Assembly (NCBI GenBank): GCA_011525805.1
Contig: WYBR01000013.1
Coordinates: forward strand, 128,768 to 192,767
Reading direction: 5' to 3'
Source of the DNA: Vicinamibacteraceae bacterium
Lineage (GTDB): Bacteria; Planctomycetota; Phycisphaerae; Phycisphaerales; UBA5793
DNA length: 64,000 nt
Positions within the stretch are counted from its first letter, which is position 1, and each line of letters begins with the position of its first letter. Shown here piece by piece: positions 51,212 through 60,243 of this stretch. Under the pieces are notes generated by a model, which saw only the letters and a program-made list of their open reading frames with translations, did not search any database and was not told the DNA's origin. Both the position numbers and the translations under genes were made by a program.

Positions 51212-51961
51212 TCACGGCGAGCGAGGTCGGAAGATGTAGTTCAGATACGCCTTGCCGATCGTCGGTCGGAGGGCGTCGAACTCCGACATCGGGACGAGTC
51301 GGCCGCGATGCGGGAAGAACGCCTCGTAGCCCAGTCCGTCGAAGAACCGCATCAGCGTCCCTTCGCGCACGCGCCGATCGTGAATCTCCACGAGCAGCGC
51401 CGGGCGGTCGCGCTCGAGCAGCCCGCGCCCGCCCTCGAAAACGGCTGACTCGTGCCCTTCGACGTCGCACTTGATAAACGCGACCGGCGGGCCAGGGCGC
51501 GAGGCGAAATACTCGTCCAGGGTGGTGACGGGCACCTCGAGCGTTTCGATCGCGCCGGCCGCGCTCGCCGCAGCCGCTCGATGAGCGATCGCCCCGGTTG
51601 GGTCGAGCCTCGCGCCGCCGCTGTGCCCCGTCTCACGGACCAGCCGCATCCGCCCCGGCGCCGAGGAGAGGCCGCTCGCCTCGATCGTGAGCCGGTCGAG
51701 GCGAAAGGACCGCTTCAGACGGCCGAGGTGCCCGAGCATCTCCGGCTGCGGCTCGAAGGCGACGACGCGCCCGGCCGGACCCACGGCCTTGTGCATCCAC
51801 CACGAATAGAGGCCGCGATGCGCGCCGATGTCCACAGCCGTCCGCCCCGCGACATTACACCGGCGCATGAAGGCGAGTTCGTCGCGCTCCGAACGCAACC
51901 GGTAGCGCCACGCGCGATGGAGGTGATGCAGCCTCTCGAAGAGCGACAGACGATCGGACAC
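51212..51961 (-). CDS. FkbM-family SAM-dependent methyltransferase
   Basis: 249 aa, starting with GTG at 51961 (weak ribosome site). Motif I AVDIGAHRGLYSWWMHKAVG, then RVVAFEPQPEMLGHLGRL, and PVAFIKCDVEGHESAVFEGG with the acidic motif of FkbM proteins, followed by LERDRPALLVEIHD. FkbM members O-methylate sugars or polyketides. Here the neighbours do not indicate the substrate; the surface-glycan genes at 28-34 kb are 17 kb away. Fold is well supported. Confidence 0.86.
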   Translation of the reverse strand: MSDRLSLFERLHHLHRAWRYRLRSERDELAFMRRCNVAGRTAVDIGAHRGLYSWWMHKAVGPAGRVVAFEPQPEMLGHLGRLKRSFRLDRLTIEASGLSSAPGRMRLVRETGHSGGARLDPTGAIAHRAAAASAAGAIETLEVPVTTLDEYFASRPGPPVAFIKCDVEGHESAVFEGGRGLLERDRPALLVEIHDRRVREGTLMRFFDGLGYEAFFPHRGRLVPMSEFDALRPTIGKAYLNYIFRPRSP

Positions 51962-52038
51962 CCGTCAGGATAGCCGCAGCCGCCGGCAGGCGTCTTCCAA
52001 CGGCGGACTTATGGCGTAGGATTGGGCGGAGCACGTCC

Positions 52039-52386
52039 ATGGTCAGCCAACCTTCACTGGATGAGATCACGCGGACGATCGTCTCAGCGCTCGATCCGCG
52101 CTTGGTCGTGGTGTTCGGCAGCCGGGCGCGGGGAGACGAGCAGGCGGACAGCGATCTCGACCTGATGATCGAGATGGAGACGGATCTCTCCTGGTTTGAA
52201 CGGGTTCGCCAGGTAGACGCGCTCTTCCCGGACCGCCGCCAGCCGATGGACTTCCTGGTATTCACGCCTGCCGAGGTGCGCCAACAGCGCTTGCAGCGAA
52301 ACTCGATGATTCGCCGTATCGAATCAGAGGGCCGGGTGCTCTATGAGCGATTGAGTAGTCAACGTTCAGCGCATTTCCCGGGATGA
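52039..52386 (+). CDS. Nucleotidyltransferase-fold (MNT-type) protein
   Basis: 115 aa after GGCGGAG. VVVFGSRARGDEQADSDLDL carries the GS-x10-DxD minimal nucleotidyltransferase motif, followed by IEMETDLSW and FPDRRQPMDFLVFTPAEV with the third acidic residue. Such proteins usually pair with a HEPN protein as a type VII toxin-antitoxin (MntA AMPylates HepT). No HEPN gene is adjacent: a repeat-rich 396-base gap and then ubiD follow. It may be an orphan antitoxin-like protein. Confidence 0.82.
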   Translation: MVSQPSLDEITRTIVSALDPRLVVVFGSRARGDEQADSDLDLMIEMETDLSWFERVRQVDALFPDRRQPMDFLVFTPAEVRQQRLQRNSMIRRIESEGRVLYERLSSQRSAHFPG

Positions 52387-52782
52387 CGCCATTCACACAC
52401 GGCGGTAGGCGCTCTTCGGCATCAGTCAAATGGTCTGGCGAGGCCGAAGGCCTCATCGTAAGTAGCCGGGGGTGAAGCGCCAGCGCCACCCCCGGAACGC
52501 GACGCCCCCCATTCCGCGCTCCACTCCGAAGGAGTGGTCGTAGCGTCCGGTCAATCGTGGGCTACGAGGACCACCTTCGGGGTCCAGTGAAATCAATGAT
52601 GCATCGCATCCGGGGGTGCGATCGAAGCGATCGCCACCCCCGGCTACTGACGATCAGACCTTCGGACTGTAGACTCCTTCGCCGCGGTGCGGCGACACTC
52701 CGAAAGAAGGTTGAACTCGCTCCTGGATAACACCCGGCGCTTCTCCAAACCACGTTGACGCGGGTCGCTATCCTGTCAATCC
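52387..52782. other. 396-base gap with large nested inverted repeat
   Basis: No gene. Between the nucleotidyltransferase-like gene and ubiD lies an inverted repeat spanning 52445-52664 and a short promoter stretch. Frames inside it are built from repeat arms and lack ribosome sites. Confidence 0.7.
52445..52664. repeat. 220-bp element bounded by 30-bp inverted repeats
   Basis: Left arm 52445-52474 (CGAAGGCCTCATCG, TAAGTAGCCGGGGGTG) and right arm 52635-52664 (CACCCCCGGCTACTGA, CGATCAGACCTTCG) match at about 26 of 30 positions as reverse complements. Inside each arm another stem forms: GGGGGTG/CACCCCC at 52468-52494 and again at 52611-52641. The whole can fold as a long compound hairpin, like a miniature transposable element. 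Confidence 0.75.
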
Positions 52783-54831
52783 ATGTACCGCACCCTCGGC
52801 GAGTTCCTTGACGCCCTCGATCGCGCCGGCGAACTGGTGCGCATCGCCGCGCCTGTCTCGCCGCTGCTTGAAATCACGGAGATCGCCGATCGCGTCAGCA
52901 GGTTGGCTGCGCCGTCGGTCGGCGTCACGGGGCGCATCGTCGATCCCGATCACGCGGCGCTGGGCGGGCCCGCGCTGCTCTTCGAGAACGTGCAGGGAGG
53001 CGAGTCGCGCATCCCCGTCGCGATCAACCTCTTCGGCAGTTACCAGCGCATGGAGATGGCCCTGGGCTGCCACGATGCGGGGCACACGCCCGGCGGCTTC
53101 GAGGCGATCGCCGACCGCATTGCCTCGCTCGTGCGGCCCGAGCCGCCCTCGGGCTGGCGCGATCTGCTGGGCAAGGCGGCGGAGTTCGCCCCCTTGCTCC
53201 GCACGCCGCCGAAGGTCGTGGGCCGCGGCGCGTGCCAGGAGGTCGTGAAGACCGGCAGCGCGGTCAATCTGCTCGACCTGCCGATCAACAAGTGCTGGCC
53301 GCTCGACGGCGACCTTGCCGGCGTGGGATACCCGACGCCCGCGGACCAGCCCGACGCGAGCGCGGGCCAGGGGCGGTTCATCACCTTCGCCGGGATGTAC
53401 ACGATTCACGCCGACGACGCGGGCAAGCGCCGGCCCCCGAGCCGCAACATCGGCATGTACCGCGCGCAGGTCATCGACCACACGCGCCTGATCATGCACT
53501 GGCACATGCACCACGATGGCGCGCGGCATTGGCGGTCGTGGAAGCGACTCGGCCGGCCCATGCCCATCGCCATCGCCTTCGGCGGCGAGAGCGTCCTGCC
53601 CTACGCCGCGACCTGCCCCCTGCCGCCGGGCATCAGCGAACTGCTCATGGCCGGCTTTCTCAACCGGCGCGGCATTCGGCTGGTGAAGTGCAGGACCGTG
53701 CCGCTCCACGTGCCGGCCAACGCCGAGATCGTCATCGAGGGCTGGGTCTCGACCGAGGCGGGCGGCGTCGGTTATGACCCGCGCGCGACCGACGAGCCGC
53801 TCGGACCCGGCGCGGCCTTTGAAGGGCCGTTCGGCGACCACACCGGCTACTACTCCCTGCCGGACCGCTACCCGATCGTCGAAGTTTCCGCGATCACGCA
53901 CCGTCGCCATCCCGTCTACCCGACGACGATCGTCGGCCTGCCGCCGCAGGAGGACTACTACCTCGGCAAGGCGACCGAGCGGATCATGCTCCCGCTGCTG
54001 CGCACGCTCATTCCCGACATCATCGACTACGACCTGCCGATGTTCGGCGCGTTCCACAACTGCGCCTTCGTGAAAATCCGCAAGGAGTATCCGCTGCAGG
54101 CGCGGCGGGTGATGCACGCAATCTGGGGCGCGGGGCAGATGGCGTGGACGAAGTTCATCGTCGTCGTGGATGAGGATGTGAACGTGCATCGGCGCGACGA
54201 AGTGCTGTCGGCGGTGTTCGCGAACTGCCACTTCGCGCGCGATCTCGAACTCGTGAACGGCCCGCTGGACATTCTCGACCACGCGGCGCCGCGCCTCGGG
54301 GCGGGCCACAAACTCGGCATCGACGCGACGCGCAAGGTGCGCGGCGAGGAGGTGAACGGGATCGCGTTCGATGCGCCGATCGCTTCGCCGATGCCGGAGG
54401 TAAGCGAGTTGTACTGCGACGGTGGATCCACGACAATGTTTGCTCCGGAGTTCGGGCGCGGGCGCTGCGCGTTCGTGCAACTCACCGGCGGCGCGCGGCG
54501 GCAGGGGCGGCGCGCGCTCGAGCAGTTCATCGATCAGATCGAAATCGCGAAGTCGCGAGCGACGTGGGACTTCATCATTCTCATCGACGATGATGCGGAC
54601 GTGCGCGATGTGGACGCGGTGCTCTTCCGCTGGTGCGCCAACACCGATCCCGGGCGCGACATGATCCGCCGCGGCAACATGATCGCCTTCGACGCGACCG
54701 CCAAGATCGCCGGGACCACGATCAACGGCCACGCCGTGCGCGACTACCCCCCCATCCTCCGCATGAGCGATGAGATCAAAGAGCGCGTCACGCGCCGCTG
54801 GTCGGAGTACGGCCTCGATCGCTGGAAGTGA
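52783..54831 (+). CDS. UbiD-family decarboxylase
   Basis: 682 aa, clearly longer than the usual ~450-500. YRTLGEFLDALDRAGELVRI starts the chain; then FENVQGGESRIPVAINLFGS, PPSRNIGMYRAQVIDHTRLI with the prFMN-contacting Arg, AEIVIEGWVSTEAGG and EGPFGDHTGYYSLPD with the catalytic Glu residues, and YPTTIVGLPPQEDYYLGKA. The C-terminal ~200 residues continue the UbiD fold and add an extension containing LIDDDADVRDVDAVLFRW. UbiD enzymes (de)carboxylate aromatic or unsaturated acids with prenylated FMN made by UbiX; no ubiX is in the window. Menaquinone or ubiquinone synthesis or aromatic degradation are possible. Stop abuts the stop of the convergent gene. Confidence 0.9.
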   Translation: MYRTLGEFLDALDRAGELVRIAAPVSPLLEITEIADRVSRLAAPSVGVTGRIVDPDHAALGGPALLFENVQGGESRIPVAINLFGSYQRMEMALGCHDAGHTPGGFEAIADRIASLVRPEPPSGWRDLLGKAAEFAPLLRTPPKVVGRGACQEVVKTGSAVNLLDLPINKCWPLDGDLAGVGYPTPADQPDASAGQGRFITFAGMYTIHADDAGKRRPPSRNIGMYRAQVIDHTRLIMHWHMHHDGARHWRSWKRLGRPMPIAIAFGGESVLPYAATCPLPPGISELLMAGFLNRRGIRLVKCRTVPLHVPANAEIVIEGWVSTEAGGVGYDPRATDEPLGPGAAFEGPFGDHTGYYSLPDRYPIVEVSAITHRRHPVYPTTIVGLPPQEDYYLGKATERIMLPLLRTLIPDIIDYDLPMFGAFHNCAFVKIRKEYPLQARRVMHAIWGAGQMAWTKFIVVVDEDVNVHRRDEVLSAVFANCHFARDLELVNGPLDILDHAAPRLGAGHKLGIDATRKVRGEEVNGIAFDAPIASPMPEVSELYCDGGSTTMFAPEFGRGRCAFVQLTGGARRQGRRALEQFIDQIEIAKSRATWDFIILIDDDADVRDVDAVLFRWCANTDPGRDMIRRGNMIAFDATAKIAGTTINGHAVRDYPPILRMSDEIKERVTRRWSEYGLDRWK

Positions 54832-56610
54832 TCAGGGCTGCTGAGGCGCGTTGAGCGCAGCCTCGACGGCGCCGCGCTGCTCGGATGGCGCGCAGTCGGA
54901 GAGGAAGAGGCGCAGCCACGCGCGGCGGCCGGGTTCGGTGGTTCGCGCCATCTCCACCAGTCGATCGACGTTGCCGTTGAGAAAACCGTCGGCGTCCCAC
55001 CACATCGCATACATGGCTTGCCAGTTTGGAAGCGTGCCGCCGGGGTCGGGGAGGAACTTCCGTTGCTTCCGATCCCAGCGGTATCGGATGGTCTCGCGAC
55101 GCGTCAGCAGTTCGCCGCCCCGCTGCGCCTCGCTTGCGCCTCCGAGTTGGTCCCACGCGTCCTTCCAGCCCGCGTCGAAGCGGCAGGTCAGTTCGCATTC
55201 GATCATCACACCGCCCGCGTCAGTGAAGACGCGCGGCGGAGAGGACGAGAGCGTCCACTCGACCGGGTAGTGGCGACTTCCGCCCTTCGGGTTGCGCGCG
55301 TGGCCATCCGTCGGCGTGTCCACCAGCCCGGCTTCGATTCGGCCGTTTCGTATCGTCAGCCAGGTCTGCCCATGCAGCGCGTAGGTTCCGTCTGAGCCGC
55401 CGGTGCCGAGTTCGGTCCGCACGACGATCCACGTTCGGCCGTCCGGGGTCTTCACTGTCCTCGGCGTCGGCTCGCCGATGAGCAACTGTCCCACGTCGAA
55501 GTACCCGAGGTAGCGGTACTCATCGCCGCGGCGCAGGTAGACGAGCAGCTGGTGGCCGAAGCCTCTTTCGGCGCGAAGTCGCAGAATGCAGTCCTCGCCA
55601 GGCCTGCCGTCAATCTCCAGGTCGTACCGGCGAACCGTGATCGGACCGCCGTCGACGTCGAAAGTCCAGGTGAAAAGCCGCGAAGGGATGCCAAGTTCAC
55701 GCTGCACAAGCGCCACTTCATCGACGCTCTTCCAGTTGGTGCGGCGCACGACTTCATCCGGGTCGATTCCGCGCGGCCTGACGGTCGCCGCAGGGAGGAT
55801 CGAAGCGAGATCCTGCGCCTTGAACGCCTCGAAGGCCGTCGGCACCGCGTAGAGAAAGAAGTCGGCATCGCTGCGCCGGGGAGGCGGCGAGTCGAACCCC
55901 GGCGCACTCTCAATCGCAGCGATGATCTTCGCACGCGCGGCTTCATTGAGAAAGTGCCTCGACGCCTTGACACCCCACACCACGGTGCCGCGCTGATCGT
56001 GCAAGGGATCGGCCAGCAGTGCCGCAAACGCGTCGACGGCGGGACTCACATCGGGCGACTTGTTGAGCACGAGCAGCGCCGCGTCCTTGCGGACCTTGGC
56101 GGTATCAGCGGAGAGCGCCAGTTCGCCGCACCGCGCGGTCAGCATGCGCCACTGCCAGTCCCACAGTGCGTCGCGGCGCACCCATTGAATCTGCGTCGGC
56201 TCGGGCACGCCGCTGATGCGCCGCTCGACCTCTTCGAGCGGCCAGGTCTGCTCCGTGTGCGGCAGGGCAAGAATGAGCGCGGTCGCGGGAATCCAGTGGC
56301 GCCAGCGGCCGCCGGTCATCTCGTCCCAGAGGGCGACGGCTGTGCCGCAGCAGATGAGAAGGACGCCGACCCACGCCCAGCCCCAGCGGCGGCGCGTGCG
56401 CCGCAACTGCCGTTCGCTCCTCCAGACGCGGCCGCACTCAGGGCATCGCAAACCTTCGGTGGCGCGCAGGTCATACCAGCAGCGCGAGAGGAAACGGCCG
56501 GGGCAGCGCCGCCGGCCCCGCGCCCGATCCCAGAAGAGAGCCCAGACGCTCAGCGTTAGGCCGCCAAGCCCGATCGACGCGCCGGCCATCCACCAGAGCC
56601 ACTCCAGCAT
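54832..56610 (-). CDS. Membrane protein with planctomycete-type zinc ribbon
   Basis: 592 aa from ATG 56610, seven bases after GAGGA; a GTG two codons upstream is possible. TM1 at residues ~4-28, then a zinc-ribbon-like block RRCPGRFLSRCWYDLRATEG, LRCPECGRVWR, then TM2 (WAWVGVLLICCGTAVALW). The CWYDL...G-LRCPECGR pattern is frequent in planctomycete membrane proteins. The remaining ~450 residues are exported or cytoplasmic, beta-rich and Trp-rich, with LYAVPTAFEAFKAQD, VYLRRGDEYRYLGYFDVGQL and MYAMWWDADGFLNGN. Function unknown. Its stop codon abuts that of ubiD (TGA next to TCA). Confidence 0.78.
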   Translation of the reverse strand: MLEWLWWMAGASIGLGGLTLSVWALFWDRARGRRRCPGRFLSRCWYDLRATEGLRCPECGRVWRSERQLRRTRRRWGWAWVGVLLICCGTAVALWDEMTGGRWRHWIPATALILALPHTEQTWPLEEVERRISGVPEPTQIQWVRRDALWDWQWRMLTARCGELALSADTAKVRKDAALLVLNKSPDVSPAVDAFAALLADPLHDQRGTVVWGVKASRHFLNEAARAKIIAAIESAPGFDSPPPRRSDADFFLYAVPTAFEAFKAQDLASILPAATVRPRGIDPDEVVRRTNWKSVDEVALVQRELGIPSRLFTWTFDVDGGPITVRRYDLEIDGRPGEDCILRLRAERGFGHQLLVYLRRGDEYRYLGYFDVGQLLIGEPTPRTVKTPDGRTWIVVRTELGTGGSDGTYALHGQTWLTIRNGRIEAGLVDTPTDGHARNPKGGSRHYPVEWTLSSSPPRVFTDAGGVMIECELTCRFDAGWKDAWDQLGGASEAQRGGELLTRRETIRYRWDRKQRKFLPDPGGTLPNWQAMYAMWWDADGFLNGNVDRLVEMARTTEPGRRAWLRLFLSDCAPSEQRGAVEAALNAPQQP

Positions 56611-56670
56611 CAACACATCCTCACGGACGAACCGGGTCGCCTTGCGGCGCCTTCCCGATCCCCTGACGAT

Positions 56671-58134
56671 TTACTGCACGACCTCCTCGAGAACCGTCGA
56701 AGTGTTGCCCGCCTCGGCAGCCTGGAGCCAGACGGTGCGGCCGCGCGCGTTGACCGGAACGGTTCGCACAAGCGACGCCTCGCCGTTTCCGTTGGCCGTG
56801 GCGGCGCCGGCGAGGACCGGGCTGGCCAGGTTCAGGTAGACGCCGAGCGGATTCACCCGTGTCCACGCCTCGCCCGTCAGGCTGTAGATGAAATACACCC
56901 GGCCGCTGGGCGTGGCGCCCTGCACCGAGAGCGTGGTGCTCTGCCCGCCGATGAGCGGCGTGGCCGAGAGGAACATCCGCTCGCCGCGCGCCTCGGAGGC
57001 GTCGAGGATGAACAGGCCGCGATCCCGGTCGTTGGCGACGACCGTGCCCGACGGGAAGAAGGGCAGCGCCGTCCACACTCCGTGACCGTAGCCCGGCGCA
57101 TCGTTCTCGGGATACGTGTCGAACCACCCGACGTGCGTCGGGTTGAGCGGATCGGTGCGGGCGTCAAAGAGCTGGAAGCCGCTCGAGTAGTTCCCCTCGT
57201 AGATGAAGCCGTCCTTCCAGAAGAGGTTGTGGTCGGTGCTCGTGCGGCCGCTCGTGAATGAAGAGACGTGGCGTGGGTTGGCGATGTCGGAGACGTCGAT
57301 GACGATTGTGCGCGTCGTCGGCGCATAGCCGTTGAGTTCATCAAGTTCATCGTCGAGGTAGAAGTAGCGGCGGTCGGCGCTGAGCCAGCCCTGGTGGCAG
57401 TAGTTCAGGCCGTCGTACACGAGCGAGCCGACGAGGAACATGTTGTTCTTGTCGGTGACGTCGATGACGTCAAAGCGCCAGTAGCCGCTGGGGCAGAAGG
57501 CGATCTCGCGGCCGGCGTAGGGGCCGTCTTGGTAGGTCACGACCTGCGCGTCGTGGACGTGCCCGCCCGTCGGATTGATGTGGCCGGCGATGGTCGGAGT
57601 GACGGGATCGCTCAGGTCGAGGGCGACGATCCCGCTGCCGTGGCTCGACGCGCACATGTAGGCGTAGCCGCTCTCCTCGTTGAGGGCGAAGTTGTGCGTA
57701 CGGAAAGGCCGCTCGTTGACCTTCGCGACGACGCCCTCGTCGATGCGGCCGAGATCGAAGACCTGCAGGTTGTAGTAGTCGCCGATGCTGTAGGCGTACT
57801 GCCCGTACACCTTCATGTCGCCGGTGATGCTGGAGGAGTGAGGCTCGATGTGAACGATGACCGGATTCACCGGGTCGGTGACCTCGACGAAGGCGGTCGT
57901 CTCGTAGAGTCCGGCGATGACGTACTCGCGTCCGGAGGGGCTGATGTAGGACCAGCAGTCGTTGCCGCCGGTGCCGTTCATCTCCTGCGGGGTGATCTGG
58001 CGGTAGAGGCGCACGTTGTGGGCGCTGTACTGGCCGCGCGCGGCGCCGGGATGGGCGAGCAGGGCGGCGCCGGCGAACAGGGCCAGCGTGAGGCGAGCGG
58101 CGTCGCGGCCGCGGCGATGGGCGAGGGGCTTCAC
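56671..58134 (-). CDS. Choice-of-anchor B family exported protein (LVIVD-type repeats)
   Basis: 487 aa from GTG 58134, after AAGGAG. Signal peptide up to HPGAARGQ. Then a beta-propeller-like body with repeated ...VTDPVNPVIVHIE, VALDLSDPVTPTIAGH, VIDVTDKNNMFLVGS, VIDVSDIANPRHVSSF and FDARTDPLNPTHVGW units (the DVSDP-x-P-x-xVG repeats) and TGGHVHDAQVVTY. The final ~95 residues (FLSATPLIGGQSTTLSVQG, YFIYSLTGEAWTRVNPLGV) are a separate domain that resembles in outline the shared module of the window's exported proteins but lacks its Cys. Cell-surface role likely; no enzyme motif. Confidence 0.85.
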   Translation of the reverse strand: MKPLAHRRGRDAARLTLALFAGAALLAHPGAARGQYSAHNVRLYRQITPQEMNGTGGNDCWSYISPSGREYVIAGLYETTAFVEVTDPVNPVIVHIEPHSSSITGDMKVYGQYAYSIGDYYNLQVFDLGRIDEGVVAKVNERPFRTHNFALNEESGYAYMCASSHGSGIVALDLSDPVTPTIAGHINPTGGHVHDAQVVTYQDGPYAGREIAFCPSGYWRFDVIDVTDKNNMFLVGSLVYDGLNYCHQGWLSADRRYFYLDDELDELNGYAPTTRTIVIDVSDIANPRHVSSFTSGRTSTDHNLFWKDGFIYEGNYSSGFQLFDARTDPLNPTHVGWFDTYPENDAPGYGHGVWTALPFFPSGTVVANDRDRGLFILDASEARGERMFLSATPLIGGQSTTLSVQGATPSGRVYFIYSLTGEAWTRVNPLGVYLNLASPVLAGAATANGNGEASLVRTVPVNARGRTVWLQAAEAGNTSTVLEEVVQ

Positions 58135-58321
58135 TGCGTTTGCTCCTTGGGGCAGCGCCGCGCCAGCCGCAACAGGCGGCTGCGTGGCGGCGCCAAAGCC
58201 ACTAGTCTACACGATCAGAACCGCCTCGCACCGGGCAATCATCCAGTATTCGCCGGAAAGCGCGGTTCGCGCGGCTCATGGTGGCGGGCGGGGCGGCCGA
58301 ATACCATCGATTCGGCCCCTC

Positions 58322-58395
58322 GGGCGCTTAGCTCAGTTGGCTAGAGCACTGCTTTTACACAGCAGGGGTCACTGGTTCGAGTCCAGTAGCGCCCA
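58322..58395 (+). tRNA. tRNA-Val (anticodon TAC)
   Basis: 74 bases. Acceptor GGGCGCT/AGCGCCC, D stem GCTC/GAGC with loop AGTTGGCTA, anticodon stem CTGCT/AGCAG with loop TTTACAC (TAC at 34-36), variable GGGTC, T stem ACTGG/CCAGT with TTCGAGT. Discriminator A. No encoded CCA. It lies between the choice-of-anchor gene and the carboxylase gene, on the plus strand. Confidence 0.95.
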
Positions 58396-58531
58396 TTTTG
58401 ACGCGCCGGGCCGCATTGCGGGGGGCTCTGCAGGGCTCAGCGGCGGCTACGATCACTCAAACAAACGCCCACCGCCCGCGCGGCTGTGGCGAGTCGCGCG
58501 GCCCGGAACCCGCAGGAGAACCCCTCCGACC

Positions 58532-60178
58532 ATGCTCACGCGCAGCCAGCCGGCCAGGTCGGCCGAGTCGTTTCTCAAGGACGCCACCGGTGAGATGCTC
58601 CGCGCCGCGGAGGAAATCCGACTCGGCGGCGGCCTCAAGGCAATCGAACGCCAGCACGAGCGAAATCGCCTTACGGCACGCGAGCGCGTCGAACTGCTCG
58701 TGGACCGGCCGAACCGGGGGCGCGGCCGCTTCGTCGAACTCGGCCTCTTCGCCGCGTGGAACATGTACCGCGAGTTCGGCGGGGCGCCGGCGGCGGGCGT
58801 CGTCACCGGCGTCGGCCCCGTCAACGGCCGGCTGTGCATGATCATCGCCAACGACGCGACCGTCAAGGCCGGCGCCTTCTTCCCCATGACCTGCAAGAAG
58901 ATCATCCGCGCCCAGATGATCGCGCAGATGGCGCGCCTGCCGCTGATCTATCTTGTCGATTCCGCCGGCGTCTTTCTCCCCCTTCAGGAAGATGTCTTTC
59001 CGGACACCGACGACTTCGGGCGCATCTTCCGCAACAACGCCGTGCTCAGCGCCGAAGGGATTGTGCAGATCTCGGCGATCATGGGCAACTGCGTCGCGGG
59101 CGGGGGCTACCTGCCGGTGCTGTGCGACACGTTGCTGATGACGGAGGGCAGCGGGCTGTACCTTGCCGGGCCGGCGCTCGTCAAGGCCGCGATCGGGCAG
59201 GTCGTTGACCACGAATCGCTCGGCGGAGCGAAGATGCACGCCTCGATCAGCGGCACGATCGACTACCGCGAGGCGACGGATGAGGACTGCCTCCGCCGCG
59301 TCCGCTCCGTGATGGAGTCGGTGCAGAGCGTGACGCCGCCGGCCGAACCTCCCTGCCCCGCCGTCGGCTCCGCGCGCCCGCCGGAGGAGGTCTACCGCAT
59401 CTTCCGCGAGAGTCCGGCCGAGCAGTACGACATGAACCAGTTGCTCGAGTGCATCGTGGACGGCGGAACGAGCAACGAATACAAGGCGGAGTACGGCCCG
59501 TCGATCATCTGCACGTACAGCCGCATCGGCGGCTACCCGTGCGGCATCGTGGCGAACCAGCGCCAATTGACCAGGAGCGCCAACGTCGGCGCGCAGATGC
59601 CCGCGGTGATCTACCACGAGAGCGCCGACAAGGCTGCCCGCTTCATCATGGACTGCAACCAGAAGAAGTTGCCGATCCTGTTCGTCAACGACACGACGGG
59701 GTTCATGGTGGGGCGCGACAGCGAGCAGAGCGGGATCATCCGCAGCGGCGCGAAGATGGTCAACGCGATGAGCAACTGCGTCGTGCCGAAGATCGCGCTG
59801 ATCGTCGGCAACTCCTACGGCGCGGGCAACTACGCGATGTGCGGCCGGGCGTTCGACCCGTTCCTGACCTACGGCTGGCCGGGGGCGAAGTTCGCCGTGA
59901 TGGGCGCGAACCAGGCGGCGGGCGTGCTGGCGCAGATTCAACTCGCGGCGATGGAGCGGCGCGGCGAAGTCGTCGATGAAACGGAGCGAAAGCACGTGCT
60001 CGAGGCGGTCAAGGCGAGTTACGCCGAACAGGCCGACATCCGCTACGGCGCCGCGCGCGGCTGGGTGGACCGCCTCATCGCCCCCCACGAGACGCGCGAG
60101 GAGATGATCGAAGCCCTGCGCATCGCGAGCAAGTTCCCGGTGAACCGCGAGTTCAAGACGGGCGTGCTGCAGGTGTGA
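58532..60178 (+). CDS. Acyl-CoA carboxylase, carboxyltransferase (beta) subunit
   Basis: 548 aa from ATG 58532 (AGGAGAA upstream). RQHERNRLTARERVELLVDR begins the N-terminal crotonase-type half, then GRLCMIIANDATVKAGAFFP and DSAGVFLPLQEDVFPDTDDF, a block close to methylcrotonyl-CoA carboxylase beta. AIMGNCVAGGGYLPVLCDTL and RIGGYPCGIVANQRQL open the C-terminal half, with LFVNDTTGFMVGRDSEQSG and KIALIVGNSYGAGNYAMCGR later. It transfers CO2 from biotin to an acyl-CoA, probably 3-methylcrotonyl-CoA in leucine breakdown. The biotin carboxylase partner is not in the window. Propionyl-CoA or geranyl-CoA are alternatives. Confidence 0.9.
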   Translation: MLTRSQPARSAESFLKDATGEMLRAAEEIRLGGGLKAIERQHERNRLTARERVELLVDRPNRGRGRFVELGLFAAWNMYREFGGAPAAGVVTGVGPVNGRLCMIIANDATVKAGAFFPMTCKKIIRAQMIAQMARLPLIYLVDSAGVFLPLQEDVFPDTDDFGRIFRNNAVLSAEGIVQISAIMGNCVAGGGYLPVLCDTLLMTEGSGLYLAGPALVKAAIGQVVDHESLGGAKMHASISGTIDYREATDEDCLRRVRSVMESVQSVTPPAEPPCPAVGSARPPEEVYRIFRESPAEQYDMNQLLECIVDGGTSNEYKAEYGPSIICTYSRIGGYPCGIVANQRQLTRSANVGAQMPAVIYHESADKAARFIMDCNQKKLPILFVNDTTGFMVGRDSEQSGIIRSGAKMVNAMSNCVVPKIALIVGNSYGAGNYAMCGRAFDPFLTYGWPGAKFAVMGANQAAGVLAQIQLAAMERRGEVVDETERKHVLEAVKASYAEQADIRYGAARGWVDRLIAPHETREEMIEALRIASKFPVNREFKTGVLQV

Positions 60179-60192
60179 GGCGAAGCGCGGGC

Positions 60193-60215
60193 ATGGGCCC
60201 GCCACTTCAGTGGCG
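60193..60215 (+). repeat. REP hairpin at the left end of the transposase element
   Basis: ATGGGCCCGCCACTTCAGTGGCG contains the perfect hairpin GCCACT-TC-AGTGGC (60201-60214). Its reverse complement recurs at 60865-60887 with two changes. Confidence 0.85.
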
Positions 60216-60243
60216 CCCCGGCCGGGGCAAGGAGTCAGCAGGA

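Noticed and set aside
52562-52753. 63-codon minus-strand frame in the repeat gap
   Set aside because: It is made from the inverted-repeat arms and has no ribosome site or family match.
52768-54732. 654-codon open frame on the minus strand
   Set aside because: Antisense to the UbiD gene with conserved catalytic blocks on the plus strand.
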